A stretch of DNA of 64,000 nucleotides from assembly GCA_032622095.1 (NCBI GenBank), contig CP136061.1:15876440-15940439 (forward strand), in the 5' to 3' direction. This document shows, one piece after another, positions 44,484-53,215 of this stretch; position 1 is the stretch's first letter, and each line of letters starts with the position of its first letter. A program made the translations under genes and the position numbers. The DNA comes from Siphonodentalium dalli. Taxonomy: Eukaryota > Mollusca > Scaphopoda > Gadilida > Siphonodentaliidae. The notes beneath the pieces were generated by a model. It was given only the letters and a program-made list of their open reading frames with translations, searched no databases and was not told the origin of the DNA.

Positions 44484-44650
44484 TTCTACGTCTCACCACA
44501 CAACTTGAAGTCTCGGCCACTAGACGATCACTACAGAGCAGAAACAATCTCAAACCGCTACTCAACCACGGGGATACAGCCTTACACTCCAGCCACGGAT
44601 AGACAGCCTCACACACTAGACCACTGCACCGGTCAACCATAACTCAACCA

Positions 44651-44785
44651 TTCGGACACACAGGAACCCTTCGGATACACAGGACCGCATACCAACCCTT
44701 CGGACACACAGGACCGCACACCAACCCTTCGGACACACAGGACCGCACACCAACCCTTCGGACACACAGGACCGCATACATACTC
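44651..44785 (+). repeat. 29-bp tandem repeats in the retrotransposon leader
   Basis: About four to five copies of a 29-bp unit containing CTTCGGACACACAGGACCGC lie in the untranslated leader between the primer-binding-like site and the first ORF. The leader as a whole (44,484-45,093) holds no supported gene; minus-strand ORFs here are repeats of the same segment. Confidence 0.85.
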
Positions 44786-45093
44786 ATCTGATATAGACGA
44801 ATCAACCTTTTATTCTCATACAACCAGCTCATATCGTGTATCCAGCTAAAAACATTACTCACGCCTCTTGCAGACCAGATTCAGATCCACATAAACATTA
44901 ACATCCGATTTGGACACCCTTCGGCTTCCAATAAACACGACAAGAACATTCTGTACATCATTCATCATCACAGACTTGTGCACATTATTCTTCTCGGAAA
45001 TTGGTGAGTGACCATCTTTTCTTTCCCATTTGCTGTCAAATTGCACACCCCCTATTTTTAGCATTCTTTTACTCCTTTTTTTTCACGTGGGTT

Positions 45094-45564
45094 ATGGACA
45101 CATCACCTGATTCTACTACACCTACACTACCTACCCATCCTACTACAATACATGCTTCAAACGATCAGCCCATACCACCCACCTCTTACAAACAACATTC
45201 AGTTCTTAATTTTAAAACTTACTGTAGATACGCTTTACCCCACCAAATAACTTTATCGCCACAACTCATTAAATATTGCAATCCCATTCGCATTGATATA
45301 ACGCAAGATACAATCCGCTTATACGTGCGTTGTATGATTACAAATAACTACTCAGGACATACCCTAGATTCTTGGAACGAGTGGCATACATTTCCGGCTC
45401 ATTTTACGGATTATCCAAAACTTATTGTCAACTCTATAGTCGCGGCAATTCCCATAAAACATCCTAATAAATCACCTGAATCGTGTCAAATACACCTGAA
45501 TCGCATAATAAACCGCCACGGCACTTGGAAAAAAATACAACATATTTCGCACCCATACCATTGA
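45094..45564 (+). CDS. Unrecognised ORF upstream of gag in the LTR element
   Basis: 156 codons from the ATG at 45094. The open frame extends upstream to about 45001, but this is the first ATG. The N-terminus is rich in Thr, Pro and Ser. The remainder contains YCRYALPHQ and a Trp/His-containing segment (DSWNEWHTFPAHFTDYPK) that looks like folded protein. The stop lies 35 bp before the gag ATG and the frames differ. It could be an N-terminal gag region (matrix-like) separated by a frameshift, or a separate accessory protein. I do not recognise the family. Confidence 0.5.
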   Translation: MDTSPDSTTPTLPTHPTTIHASNDQPIPPTSYKQHSVLNFKTYCRYALPHQITLSPQLIKYCNPIRIDITQDTIRLYVRCMITNNYSGHTLDSWNEWHTFPAHFTDYPKLIVNSIVAAIPIKHPNKSPESCQIHLNRIINRHGTWKKIQHISHPYH

Positions 45565-45599
45565 TCCCAAAACAGACACCGTTAATCCTTAATAACATA

Positions 45600-46752
45600 A
45601 TGGAGTCACCACCTCCGCAGAGCAGCGATTATTTTCATCCAAGCCAAAATTATCAGCATCACCTTGAATTAAACAGGGAAATGGACCGATCAACCGCAAG
45701 ATCCCCCCACACAGACATTACTAATGAAATGGGCAAAGATGCTCAAAACTTGCTATTGTCACAGCTTACCCATGAAATTAGCCATTTCACTAGTTCTATC
45801 CGCGACCAGACTGAAAGTTTAAAAACACAAACAACAATAACACCACTGTTGGGGATGAATTCCATTATTGAACCCTTCGATGGCAAGCCTGACGCTTTTC
45901 CCCAATGGGTCCATGCGGTGGAAAAATACTCCCGCGCGATTTCGGCACAAGATGAGACTATAATAAAAATTGCCGCTCAGACATGTAAATCTCAAGTTTC
46001 TGAATTTATTCAACGCTTCATAAATGAAAATAACACAGACGGAAAATTCACGTTCACCTGGACCGATCTGAAATCACAGTTACGCTCATTATTCAGTTCC
46101 ATAACTGATTCTCCTCAAGCCCTTTCCTCATTACGAGCCATTAGGCAGAGACATACGGAAACAATTGCCATGTTTGCAGAACGCACACGTACCCTTGCTA
46201 AACACGCGTTTACTGATGAAATTAACACAAGAGCAGTGCAAACACAATTAGTAGCATTTTTTTCCGACGGTATTCGCGACTCTAGTATCAAATTCAGGCT
46301 TCTCAAAGACGACCCCGTAACGCTTGATAGAGCTACTGATATTGCCCTACGCGAAATGAACCTTCGGCAACGCTATCGCTTACGTTACGGTGAACATCAT
46401 AATGATTATAACCAATTCCCACAGTTACAATCCCCTCAACCAATGGATATCGACAATAACCACCGGCACATTCCAAGAGGGCCATCACAATCCACTTACA
46501 CCCCCCCCCCCCCGCCAATCCAAAGACAGACACCGAATCAATGATCACCCCCACAGGCGCCAACCTTCAAATTCTCACCACCCCTACTCTGAACCAAGGG
46601 TCTCCCATCCAAACCGCATCCAAACCATGGATGCAAGATATACTACAACAGCTCAACGACCCCTCTTCTGTACGTACTGCAGATTAAACAATCATACCAC
46701 AGACCAATGCAGACGTCGGGGTCAAAATAATAACCAATTTTTAAACAGATAA
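45600..46752 (+). CDS. gag: Gag polyprotein, capsid and zinc knuckle, frameshifted
   Basis: ATG at 45600. The first 314 codons are open to 46,544; the protein then continues in the next frame to a stop at 46,750-46,752. The switch falls at a run of thirteen C at 46,501-46,513, most simply an indel in the homopolymer (mutation or sequencing error). The motif FDGKPDAFPQW at residues 93-103 and the following helical region match the capsid of Ty3/gypsy-type retrotransposons, which packages element RNA. In the second frame, C-x2-C-x4-H-x4-C (46,669-46,710, CTYCRLNNHTTDQC) is a nucleic-acid-binding zinc knuckle, preceded by a basic, Asn/His-rich stretch. The poly-proline segment encoded by the C run separates the two domains. 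Confidence 0.75.
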
Positions 46753-46772
46753 GGACTCATTGCTACACAAAT

Positions 46773-47675
46773 TTGACCCCAAGTAGACGCAAGGCAATGA
46801 GTCCAATTACACATCAGATTAGCACCATAGGCGGCCACAATCATAGATATGCTAAAGCTCATCGAACATACGAATCTCAAAAGCATAGAGTCTATGATTC
46901 ACAGCTGCAGCCCATTAATCATTACCCCACGCTACCATCAAAGTGTCAAAACCAACGATATAGTAATTACCGCACGCGGCGCCCACTTAATCTTCCTCGC
47001 CGCAGGCAGATCACACATACCACCAACTGCAATAGCAGGTGTCCCTCTATGAAATCCATATTTCATAATATCTCGAATAAGTCTATATTACCTCTTCTTG
47101 ATTTAAACTTTCCTTCCCAATTTAAAACCGTGATTCGCCTTGAAAAACCAAAGCACCAACAAATTACTAATTCTCATTCATCATCCAAAAGAAAGTCAAC
47201 ATGCGCCAATTCTCGCGAATCACATTCCAATACTGCAATTAACCCTGTAATACCACCATTAAAACCCATACAACACACTATACCAGTACTTAAATATCCA
47301 AGTGATATGACAGATGGTGCTCTAAACCAAACACCATGCTCAACTATCATTAAAATACACAAACAACGCATTCGTTCACTATTAGACTCCGGGGCAACCA
47401 CCAGTTGCTTGAAATACGACATTTATAGATCCATACCAAATCGACCACCTTTAATTAAAGAACATGTGTTACTCACATCAGCCGATGGAACACCAATGAA
47501 AGTTTTTGGATCCACACATCTCACATTTAGAATCGGAAAACTCATTCTTACTCACAAATTTGTCATATGTGCAACCTTGTCCCGTCCCTGCATTTTAGGG
47601 CGCGACTTTATGAAACAACACAGTATTAGACTTTACTTTGATCTAGAAAAATTCAGAATAAAGAATCAATTATAA
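46773..47675 (+). CDS. pol: Pol N-terminus: retropepsin-type aspartic protease
   Basis: About 300 codons, open from roughly 46,773; the start is not defined because pol is usually made by frameshifting from gag. The first 190 residues are basic and poorly conserved. The last 100 contain the retropepsin signature: LLDSGATTS (catalytic Asp codon at 47385-47387), a flap-like region (LTSADGTPMKVFG), and ILGRDFM near 47,592. Retropepsins cleave the Gag-Pol precursor as homodimers. The frame stops at 47,675 without reaching a reverse transcriptase; related sequence continues in another frame (next entry). Confidence 0.75.
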   Translation: MTPSRRKAMSPITHQISTIGGHNHRYAKAHRTYESQKHRVYDSQLQPINHYPTLPSKCQNQRYSNYRTRRPLNLPRRRQITHTTNCNSRCPSMKSIFHNISNKSILPLLDLNFPSQFKTVIRLEKPKHQQITNSHSSSKRKSTCANSRESHSNTAINPVIPPLKPIQHTIPVLKYPSDMTDGALNQTPCSTIIKIHKQRIRSLLDSGATTSCLKYDIYRSIPNRPPLIKEHVLLTSADGTPMKVFGSTHLTFRIGKLILTHKFVICATLSRPCILGRDFMKQHSIRLYFDLEKFRIKNQL

Positions 47676-48083
47676 CTAATGTGAAGGGACGGTCACATTG
47701 CATCACTCATCCGATCAACAAATAACGTTTCATTATCACCCCACTCATGCGCCATCATAACAGGCAGACTCATAGGGCCAAATGATATGTTTAACACACC
47801 TATAATCCGAATAGGCAAAGGTAACATGTCCATTTTCGAACAGGAACCAAATGTACATGTAACCGACACGATAGCAGATGCAAATAATCCAAATATTTGC
47901 GTCATGATAGAAAACCAATCGGCGTCACATATGTCCATTAGGAAAGGTCGTGTAATAGCACAAGCATTTGGCACTCAAGAGCAAATGATATGCACGGCAT
48001 CCGATGAGCAAAACATTAACTCATCTCCGCCAATCAAACACAGTATAAACACCATAGGTGACCGGCAATTTTTCAGGATTTGA
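47676..48083 (+). pseudogene. Protease-to-RT linker fragment of pol
   Basis: Translation downstream of the protease, mostly in the frame open from 47,787 to 48,083, shows PHSCAIITGRLIGP and a later ICVMIENQSASHMSIRKGRV. This resembles the conserved segment between protease and reverse transcriptase in Ty3-like elements, where residual beta strands end in a Lys-Gly turn. The reading frame ends at the edge of the hairpin repeats; no RT motif follows. Confidence 0.6.
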
Positions 48084-48515
48084 AATCCTGAAAATTTACC
48101 AATAATTTTGCTGTGGTCAAGTGGTCAATTACTTTGGACATTACTGTATGCGGATTGAGTTATCATTAAACCTCAACTCCTTATATTGGTTACAGTAATG
48201 CCCAAAGTAATTGACCACTTAACCACAGCAGAATTATGTATTTTTTCAGCATTTACAATCCTCAAATTACCCATTATTCTGCTGTGGTTAAGTGGTCAAT
48301 TGCTTTGAACATTACTGTATGATGATTGAGTTATCATTAAACCTCAAACCCTTATATTGGTTACAGTAATGCCCAAAGTAATTGACCCTTTAACCACAGC
48401 ATAATTATGGGTAATTTTTCAGGATTTAGAATCATGAAAAAATACACACAATTTTGCTGTGGTTAAGTGATGAATTACTTTGGACATTACTGTATGTAGA
48501 TGGAGTTAAACCTCA
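48075..48515. repeat. Tandem hairpin repeats, about 173-bp unit
   Basis: The motif CTGTGGT(C/T)AAGTG recurs at 48111, 48282 and 48457 (periods 171 and 175). Each unit is itself an inverted repeat: CTGTGGTCAAGTGGTCAATT near its start pairs with AATTGACCACTTAACCACAG near its end, with about 50 bp between the arms. Two full units and one half are present. They look like a foldback (MITE-like) sequence amplified in tandem. They sit where the retrotransposon coding region ends, so they may mark the deletion or insertion that truncated it. Confidence 0.85.
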
Positions 48516-50018
48516 CATCAGTGTGTTGGGGATTTGGACCTTGACTTGGGACCTTTGGTTTTTAACGCAACAAATGCGCGTACACCTTATACACAAATTT
48601 TTTATGTAACCAGAGTTTTTCTTGGATAAGATGAGTTTGAAGCCTGCTTACATTTCAAAATGTTGTCAGTTTTGTATTGTCTGCAGCGGATCTCGACGCG
48701 TTGAAGCAAAAGTTACAAAAGATAAAATGTGTATGTGACGAGACTATAATACAAATGAAAAAATAAATTGAGGGAGGGGTGGGCGACACAGGGAACTAAG
48801 GGTTGAACCGATATAAATTTGTAGAGCAATAACGACCAATGTTGACATATTATGCATATCAACTCTACTGTTGCAACAAGGCTATAAAATAGGGGGGTGT
48901 CAGAATCTTAGTCATCTCTATATAGTGCCAGAATAGTCATTTATGGAGTTCTATAATATGTTGGGTTGGTTATATGGACTCGGAGAAAAAAGTGGTTTGT
49001 ACCGATGAAGTTGATGAACTGACATAAATTAGTGGATCGATGTTGCCATGTAATGCATCGTGATCGACTGTACTAAAGCAGCAATTATATAAAATTAGGG
49101 GGGGGGGGTCTGAAATTATCTCTATAGTTGGCACCAGGATTATATAGAAAGGAATAGCAATTGATATACATATACAGCATACTATAGTAATACCATAGAC
49201 ATATAAGTACAAGTATCACGAGATAAAATATTACGTAACATGACTATATACCGATGAAAGAAATAAATAAATTGGACCGGGATTAGAGGTTGGGTTGGTT
49301 ATATGTGGATAATTGGATATGGAATTCATACCGATGAAACGATACAAATTAGTGGAGCGATAAAGACACTTACTGACTTAGTCAGGCTACGCGGGGGGAA
49401 ATAGGGGTTGATACGATAGACCGAAATAAATTTGTCGAGTGATAATACCAATGTTGACGTATAAAGTAACGCGACTGTACTGTCACACAATTATCAGGTA
49501 GAACCGGTCAAATATGACAGGGTACAGCACGTAATTATTTCCTAGATCGAAGAAATGATTATTTTTTTTCGATGATAAAATTTAACATTAAAATCGATTT
49601 ATGTCTATAAAACTGTCATTTTTCAAACTTTTGAGCTGAAACTTGGTGTGTATGTGTATAATACTACTATATTCTTAAAATGACAGAGTTCAGCGCGTAA
49701 TTATGTTTTAGATGGAAGAAATTGAATTTGTTTTCGATAACAAATTTACAGCGTGTACGGCCTACGGGTCATTGAGTATGCTCAATTTTTGTAAGCAAAC
49801 TTTTTTCAATAGCCGTTTTGGTCAAACTAAACCTTCTTCGACCGGGACAGCAGATCCGAATAGTAGCTAAGATGTATTTAGATAGAATTATCAAAAGAAT
49901 ATGACCGATCAGGGTACATTTTAACAGAATAGAGTGGAGAAATATTGGTGATAATTCCAGAAAATAAAGATGTAGAAGAATCACAATTAAACGTCCCACA
50001 ATGCACTTCACTAAACCA
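48516..50018. other. Non-coding; diverged tandem repeats in the first half
   Basis: From about 48,800 to 49,510 a degenerate unit recurs with the elements ACCGAT...AAATTxGT(A/G)GAGxGAT, then CxATGTTGxC, then a G-rich run (for example GGGGGGGGG at 49,100) and a CTCTATA step. Copies are strongly diverged, with spacing of very roughly 200 bp. From 49,510 to 50,018 nothing recognisable is seen. No credible ORF. Confidence 0.5.
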
Positions 50019-50456
50019 GGGGTTCTCAATGGGTTACACATTATTTTCAGTCTATCAGATTATTTATATTATCAACAACAAGTGACTTTAAGTTTACAAT
50101 TTCAGCCTGTCCTGACTCTATCGATACGATTTAACACATTTTCAAAAACGTATTATACACCGGTGGCGTTAACTTTACAATTTAAGCATCTACGTGATTC
50201 TATAGGTACGATTGAGTAAGGTACAAACAAGAATACATCAGGGGCTCCCAATGGGTTATATATTATTTTCAGTCTATCAAATTATTTATATTTTCAACAA
50301 CATATTATTACACCGGTTACTTTAAGTTTACAATTTCAGCCTGTCCTGACTCTATCGATACGATTTATCATATTTTCATAAACATATTATACACCGGTGG
50401 CGTTAACGTTACAATTTCGGCATCTACGTGATTCTATCGGTACGATTGAGTAAGGT
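50019..50456. repeat. Direct duplication, 222-234 bp unit
   Basis: Two adjacent copies beginning GGGGTTCTCAATGGG (50019) and GGGGCTCCCAATGGG (50241) share TTATTTTCAGTCTATCA, TTTACAATTTCAGCCTGTCC and GATTGAGTAAGGTAC. The offset is 222 at the start and 234 at the end because of small indels. Function unknown. Confidence 0.85.
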
Positions 50457-50569
50457 ACACAAAATCTCCAAGAATACATTCGCCCTGTACACCACACAAT
50501 ATCAAACTCACAGAAGCTAGAAACACCACAGGTGGCGTAATAATTGGTTGTACAACAATTTGTCTCTAA

Positions 50570-51637
50570 TCAGGCTTCGTCCTTGCGCCTGCGTTTTCTG
50601 TCACCCTCACTGATGTCCTCCATTTTCTCAGCAAGTCGACCTTTCCCGTCCGGGCTTAGGTGAACACCGCTTGAGTCCTGTTTCTGGAACAACGATTTCA
50701 CTACGCGTCCCTCTTGTGTGAATATTTCAGTATTGTCAACGAATTTCACGTCCGATCCCACCATCTCATTAGAAATGAACTCACAAACAAATCTGTTCAA
50801 ACTATCAGTTGCTTCATTTCGCTCCTGTATGTGCATTCCGGTGCCTTTCCGTGGAGGTATACTGCACACGTTAATAGTAGCATTCGGTACAGCCGCGGGT
50901 AGTTTTGGCAGCATTGACGCAAATTTAACTTTTGCACTGTCGATGTTGTTTTTAGAACTGGTCACATTGTTTGTACCTAAATGAATTGTCACAGATTTCA
51001 GCGCACTTGCATCTATCGTGTTTCCTTTCTCTTCCTTTGCTGCTTTTAGAAGGCTCGGGAAGTCTTCTATTTTCGCTCCAGACTGGAACACGAGCTTCAT
51101 ATTTGGGTTCCTGAGGGGTAACTGACGCATATTGCTAGCGCCCACAATCAGCGTGTCAATTGGTGTATTTCCGTCATTGCACGAGTTAACTTCGACCTTT
51201 TTACCGTTGTTCGGCTCGGTGGCTTGAGCAGGTGATACAAGCTCGACGTTGACCTTATCCGACAATTGCTCAGCATTGTGTTCTCCGAACGATGAGAGGT
51301 CCTCATAACTACCGTAATAACTACGATCAGTTCGCTGGTTAGGTTTGTTGAGTGGACAACGGTAATCCGACGCCATGTGTCCCGGTTGTTTGCATGCCTT
51401 ACACACAATGTCATTCTTACACTGATTGATTGAGTGGGAATCCTGGTAACATCGGGTGCAGGGCGGTATTGAGTTGAGGTTACTCGCCATGATTGGTCGA
51501 CAGTTTACACTGGAGAAATGCAGCTCCCCACAATGTCGGCACTTAGCCTGTGTTTTGTCAGAGAATACTCGCACATCTATATCGTCGATTTTAATCTCGT
51601 GCAACGCGACTCGAACAGCGCCATATCGCGGAGGTGA
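50570..51637 (-). CDS. LINE ORF1-like protein: three zinc knuckles plus SGNH-hydrolase-like domain
   Basis: Open for 355 codons on the minus strand with no ATG at the upstream end; similarity-like sequence runs right to the boundary at about 51,640, so the N-terminus is cut off. Numbering from the His-Glu-Ile segment (codon at 51604 as residue 1), three zinc knuckles follow: Cys22-Cys25-His29-Cys35, Cys49-Cys52-His57-Cys62 and Cys68-Cys71-His76-Cys83. A charged linker leads to an SGNH/GDSL-like fold: LIVGASNM (Ser157), a GxKIEDF turn, IHLGTNNV (Asn212) and SSGVHLSPDG (His315). The catalytic Asp normally three residues before the His is Ser here. ORF1 proteins with zinc knuckles and esterase domains are known in CR1-group LINEs. 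The C-terminus is a basic cluster (RKRRRKDE). No EN/RT ORF follows. Confidence 0.75.
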   Translation of the reverse strand, partial: SPPRYGAVRVALHEIKIDDIDVRVFSDKTQAKCRHCGELHFSSVNCRPIMASNLNSIPPCTRCYQDSHSINQCKNDIVCKACKQPGHMASDYRCPLNKPNQRTDRSYYGSYEDLSSFGEHNAEQLSDKVNVELVSPAQATEPNNGKKVEVNSCNDGNTPIDTLIVGASNMRQLPLRNPNMKLVFQSGAKIEDFPSLLKAAKEEKGNTIDASALKSVTIHLGTNNVTSSKNNIDSAKVKFASMLPKLPAAVPNATINVCSIPPRKGTGMHIQERNEATDSLNRFVCEFISNEMVGSDVKFVDNTEIFTQEGRVVKSLFQKQDSSGVHLSPDGKGRLAEKMEDISEGDRKRRRKDEA

Positions 51638-51640
51638 TTA

Positions 51641-53215
51641 TGTATGCGTTTGGTGGAAATCGGCGACAAAACTTTTTCACCATATTTTTTAAATTTTGCC
51701 GCCCTTCCCCATTTTCTTCCCCTGACACCAACAGTATCACTTTAGAAAAATTTAACACGCACCATTATCTTCCTCGTAAAAAGTTACACTTCTTAGACCG
51801 CCTTGGTGCTATCTTGATTGTACCCCGTGGAGTTATTATTATCTAGAACACATACAGAAAGACAGACAGCACGATTTGATTCCGCGTATCATTTAAGAAA
51901 AACGTGTATGAATTTGATGGTAATTGGTACTAAACATATTTTTTATCAGTTTTGGTGACCCTCCCGTCCCTATTTCGAACTCACCATTAAACCACACACT
52001 TAGAATAATTATGGAGATGTATATATATATATAAAATTGGTGAAAATTGGCGAGTATACAAATTCGTATCAAAGTTAAGGTCCCCATATCTCTCACCCAT
52101 AGAGTTGAGACGGACACAAAAATGATGACAATATGTTTAGCGCCGATTTCCACCAGATTGATACATATTCTTCTCTGTGGTACGAGGAACCTACTCGTGT
52201 GGTTTAGATACACCAAATTTGGTGTATCTAAACCACACGAGTAGGTTCCTCGTACCACAGAGAAGAATATGTATCAATCTGGTGGAAATCGGCGCTAAAC
52301 ATATTGTCATCATTTTTGTGTCCCTCTCAACTCTATGCACCACTGACTCGAATGGCCCCACTTGTGACATCCTTAGACCACACAATTACACTCCTAATAT
52401 CATGGAGATTATTATTTATAAGTTTGGTGCTAATCGGCGACTAAACAAATTTTCATCAAATTTGGTGCCCACCCTCCCCTCCCCATCTCTCACCCAAACA
52501 GCACCAATATGGTGTCTTTAAATCACACGATTAGATTCATGGATAAGAATCTGTATCAATTTGGTGGAAATTTGCTCTAAAAATATTGTGTATCAATTTT
52601 GGTGCCCCTCCCCCTTTCAGTGGACCACTAACTCGAATGAGGTCACTTTTGACATATTTAATCCACACCGTTACACTCCTCATACCATGGGTATGATTTT
52701 GTATAAGTGTGGTGGTAATCGGCGACTAAACCCTTTCTTATAAAATTTAGTGCCCCCCCCCCCCAATCTCTCACCCAAACGACACCAATTTGGCGTCTTT
52801 AAATCGCACAATTAGATTCCTTGTATCATGAAGAAGAATATATATCAATTTGGTGGAGATCGGCGCTAAAATTAGTGTTATCAATTTTGGTGCCCCTCTC
52901 CCCTTCCGTGCATCTCGACTCGAACGACGCCACTTTTGACACATTTAAACCACACCATTAGATTCTTCATATCATGGGGATGATTATATGTAAGTATTCG
53001 TGGCAATCGGTGACAAAAAAAATTCTTCCCCTCCCCATTTTCTGCCCCTGACAACAACGGCGTCACTTTAGAAAATTCTAACCCGCACCATTATCTTTCT
53101 CGTAAAAAGTTAACCCTAGTAGACCCCTCTGGTATCATCTAGATGTTCCCTGTGAATTTCTATATAACACAGACAGACAGACATTCGCAAATATAGATAT
53201 AGACATATATATATA
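51641..53215. repeat. Tandem repeat family with alternating ~144-bp units
   Basis: The motif GGTGGxAATCGGCG recurs on the plus strand at about 52281, 52426, 52563, 52711, 52852 and 53001, giving a spacing of 137-149 bp. Units alternate between a GCGCTAAA form and a GCGACTAAAC form, so the true period is a dimer of about 285 bp. Each has a T-rich run into TTTGGTGCCCC and a C-rich stretch, then a block with CACCAxTAxACTCxxAT. The block near 51,650-51,870 resembles the block near 52,990-53,190; both end in CAGACAGACAG simple repeats. The far right has TATATATATA. This looks like the repetitive 3' part of an unrecognised mobile element. No supported gene. Confidence 0.75.
52098..52337. repeat. 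240-bp palindrome with no spacer
   Basis: Two 120-bp arms meet at CACCAAA|TTTGGTG (centre between 52217 and 52218). The arms are inverted copies with one mismatch seen by eye (GAGACGGACAC opposite the complement of GTGTCCCTCTC). The duplicated open frames on the two strands that start with MVRGTYSCGLDT are a direct consequence. Confidence 0.9.

Larger units (their letters stand above)
44004..48083 (+). mobile_element. Ty3/gypsy-like LTR retrotransposon, 3' part missing
   Basis: Order: 5' LTR, primer-binding-like site, leader with 29-bp repeats, an extra ORF, gag with capsid and zinc knuckle, aspartic protease, and a protease-to-RT linker segment. No reverse transcriptase, RNase H, integrase or second LTR is seen; coding similarity stops at 48,083, where hairpin repeats begin. 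The element sits in the broken exon copy. It is incomplete, with a frameshift in gag, so it is not expected to be autonomous. Confidence 0.8.

Noticed and set aside
43265-44862. Minus-strand ORFs of 60-73 codons around the MITE, LTR and leader repeats
   Set aside because: They cross element boundaries or consist of the 29-bp leader repeat, with no recognisable protein features.
44004-48083. Assignment of the LTR element to BEL/Pao
   Set aside because: The GGTGCCGTGA primer-binding-like site could suggest it, but the capsid FDGKPDAFPQW, the CCHC knuckle and the DSGA protease with ILGRD fit Ty3/gypsy better; without RT this stays provisional.
51893-52521. Pair of matching ORFs (121 and 114 codons) on opposite strands
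   Set aside because: Identical peptides arise from the 240-bp palindrome; not two genes.
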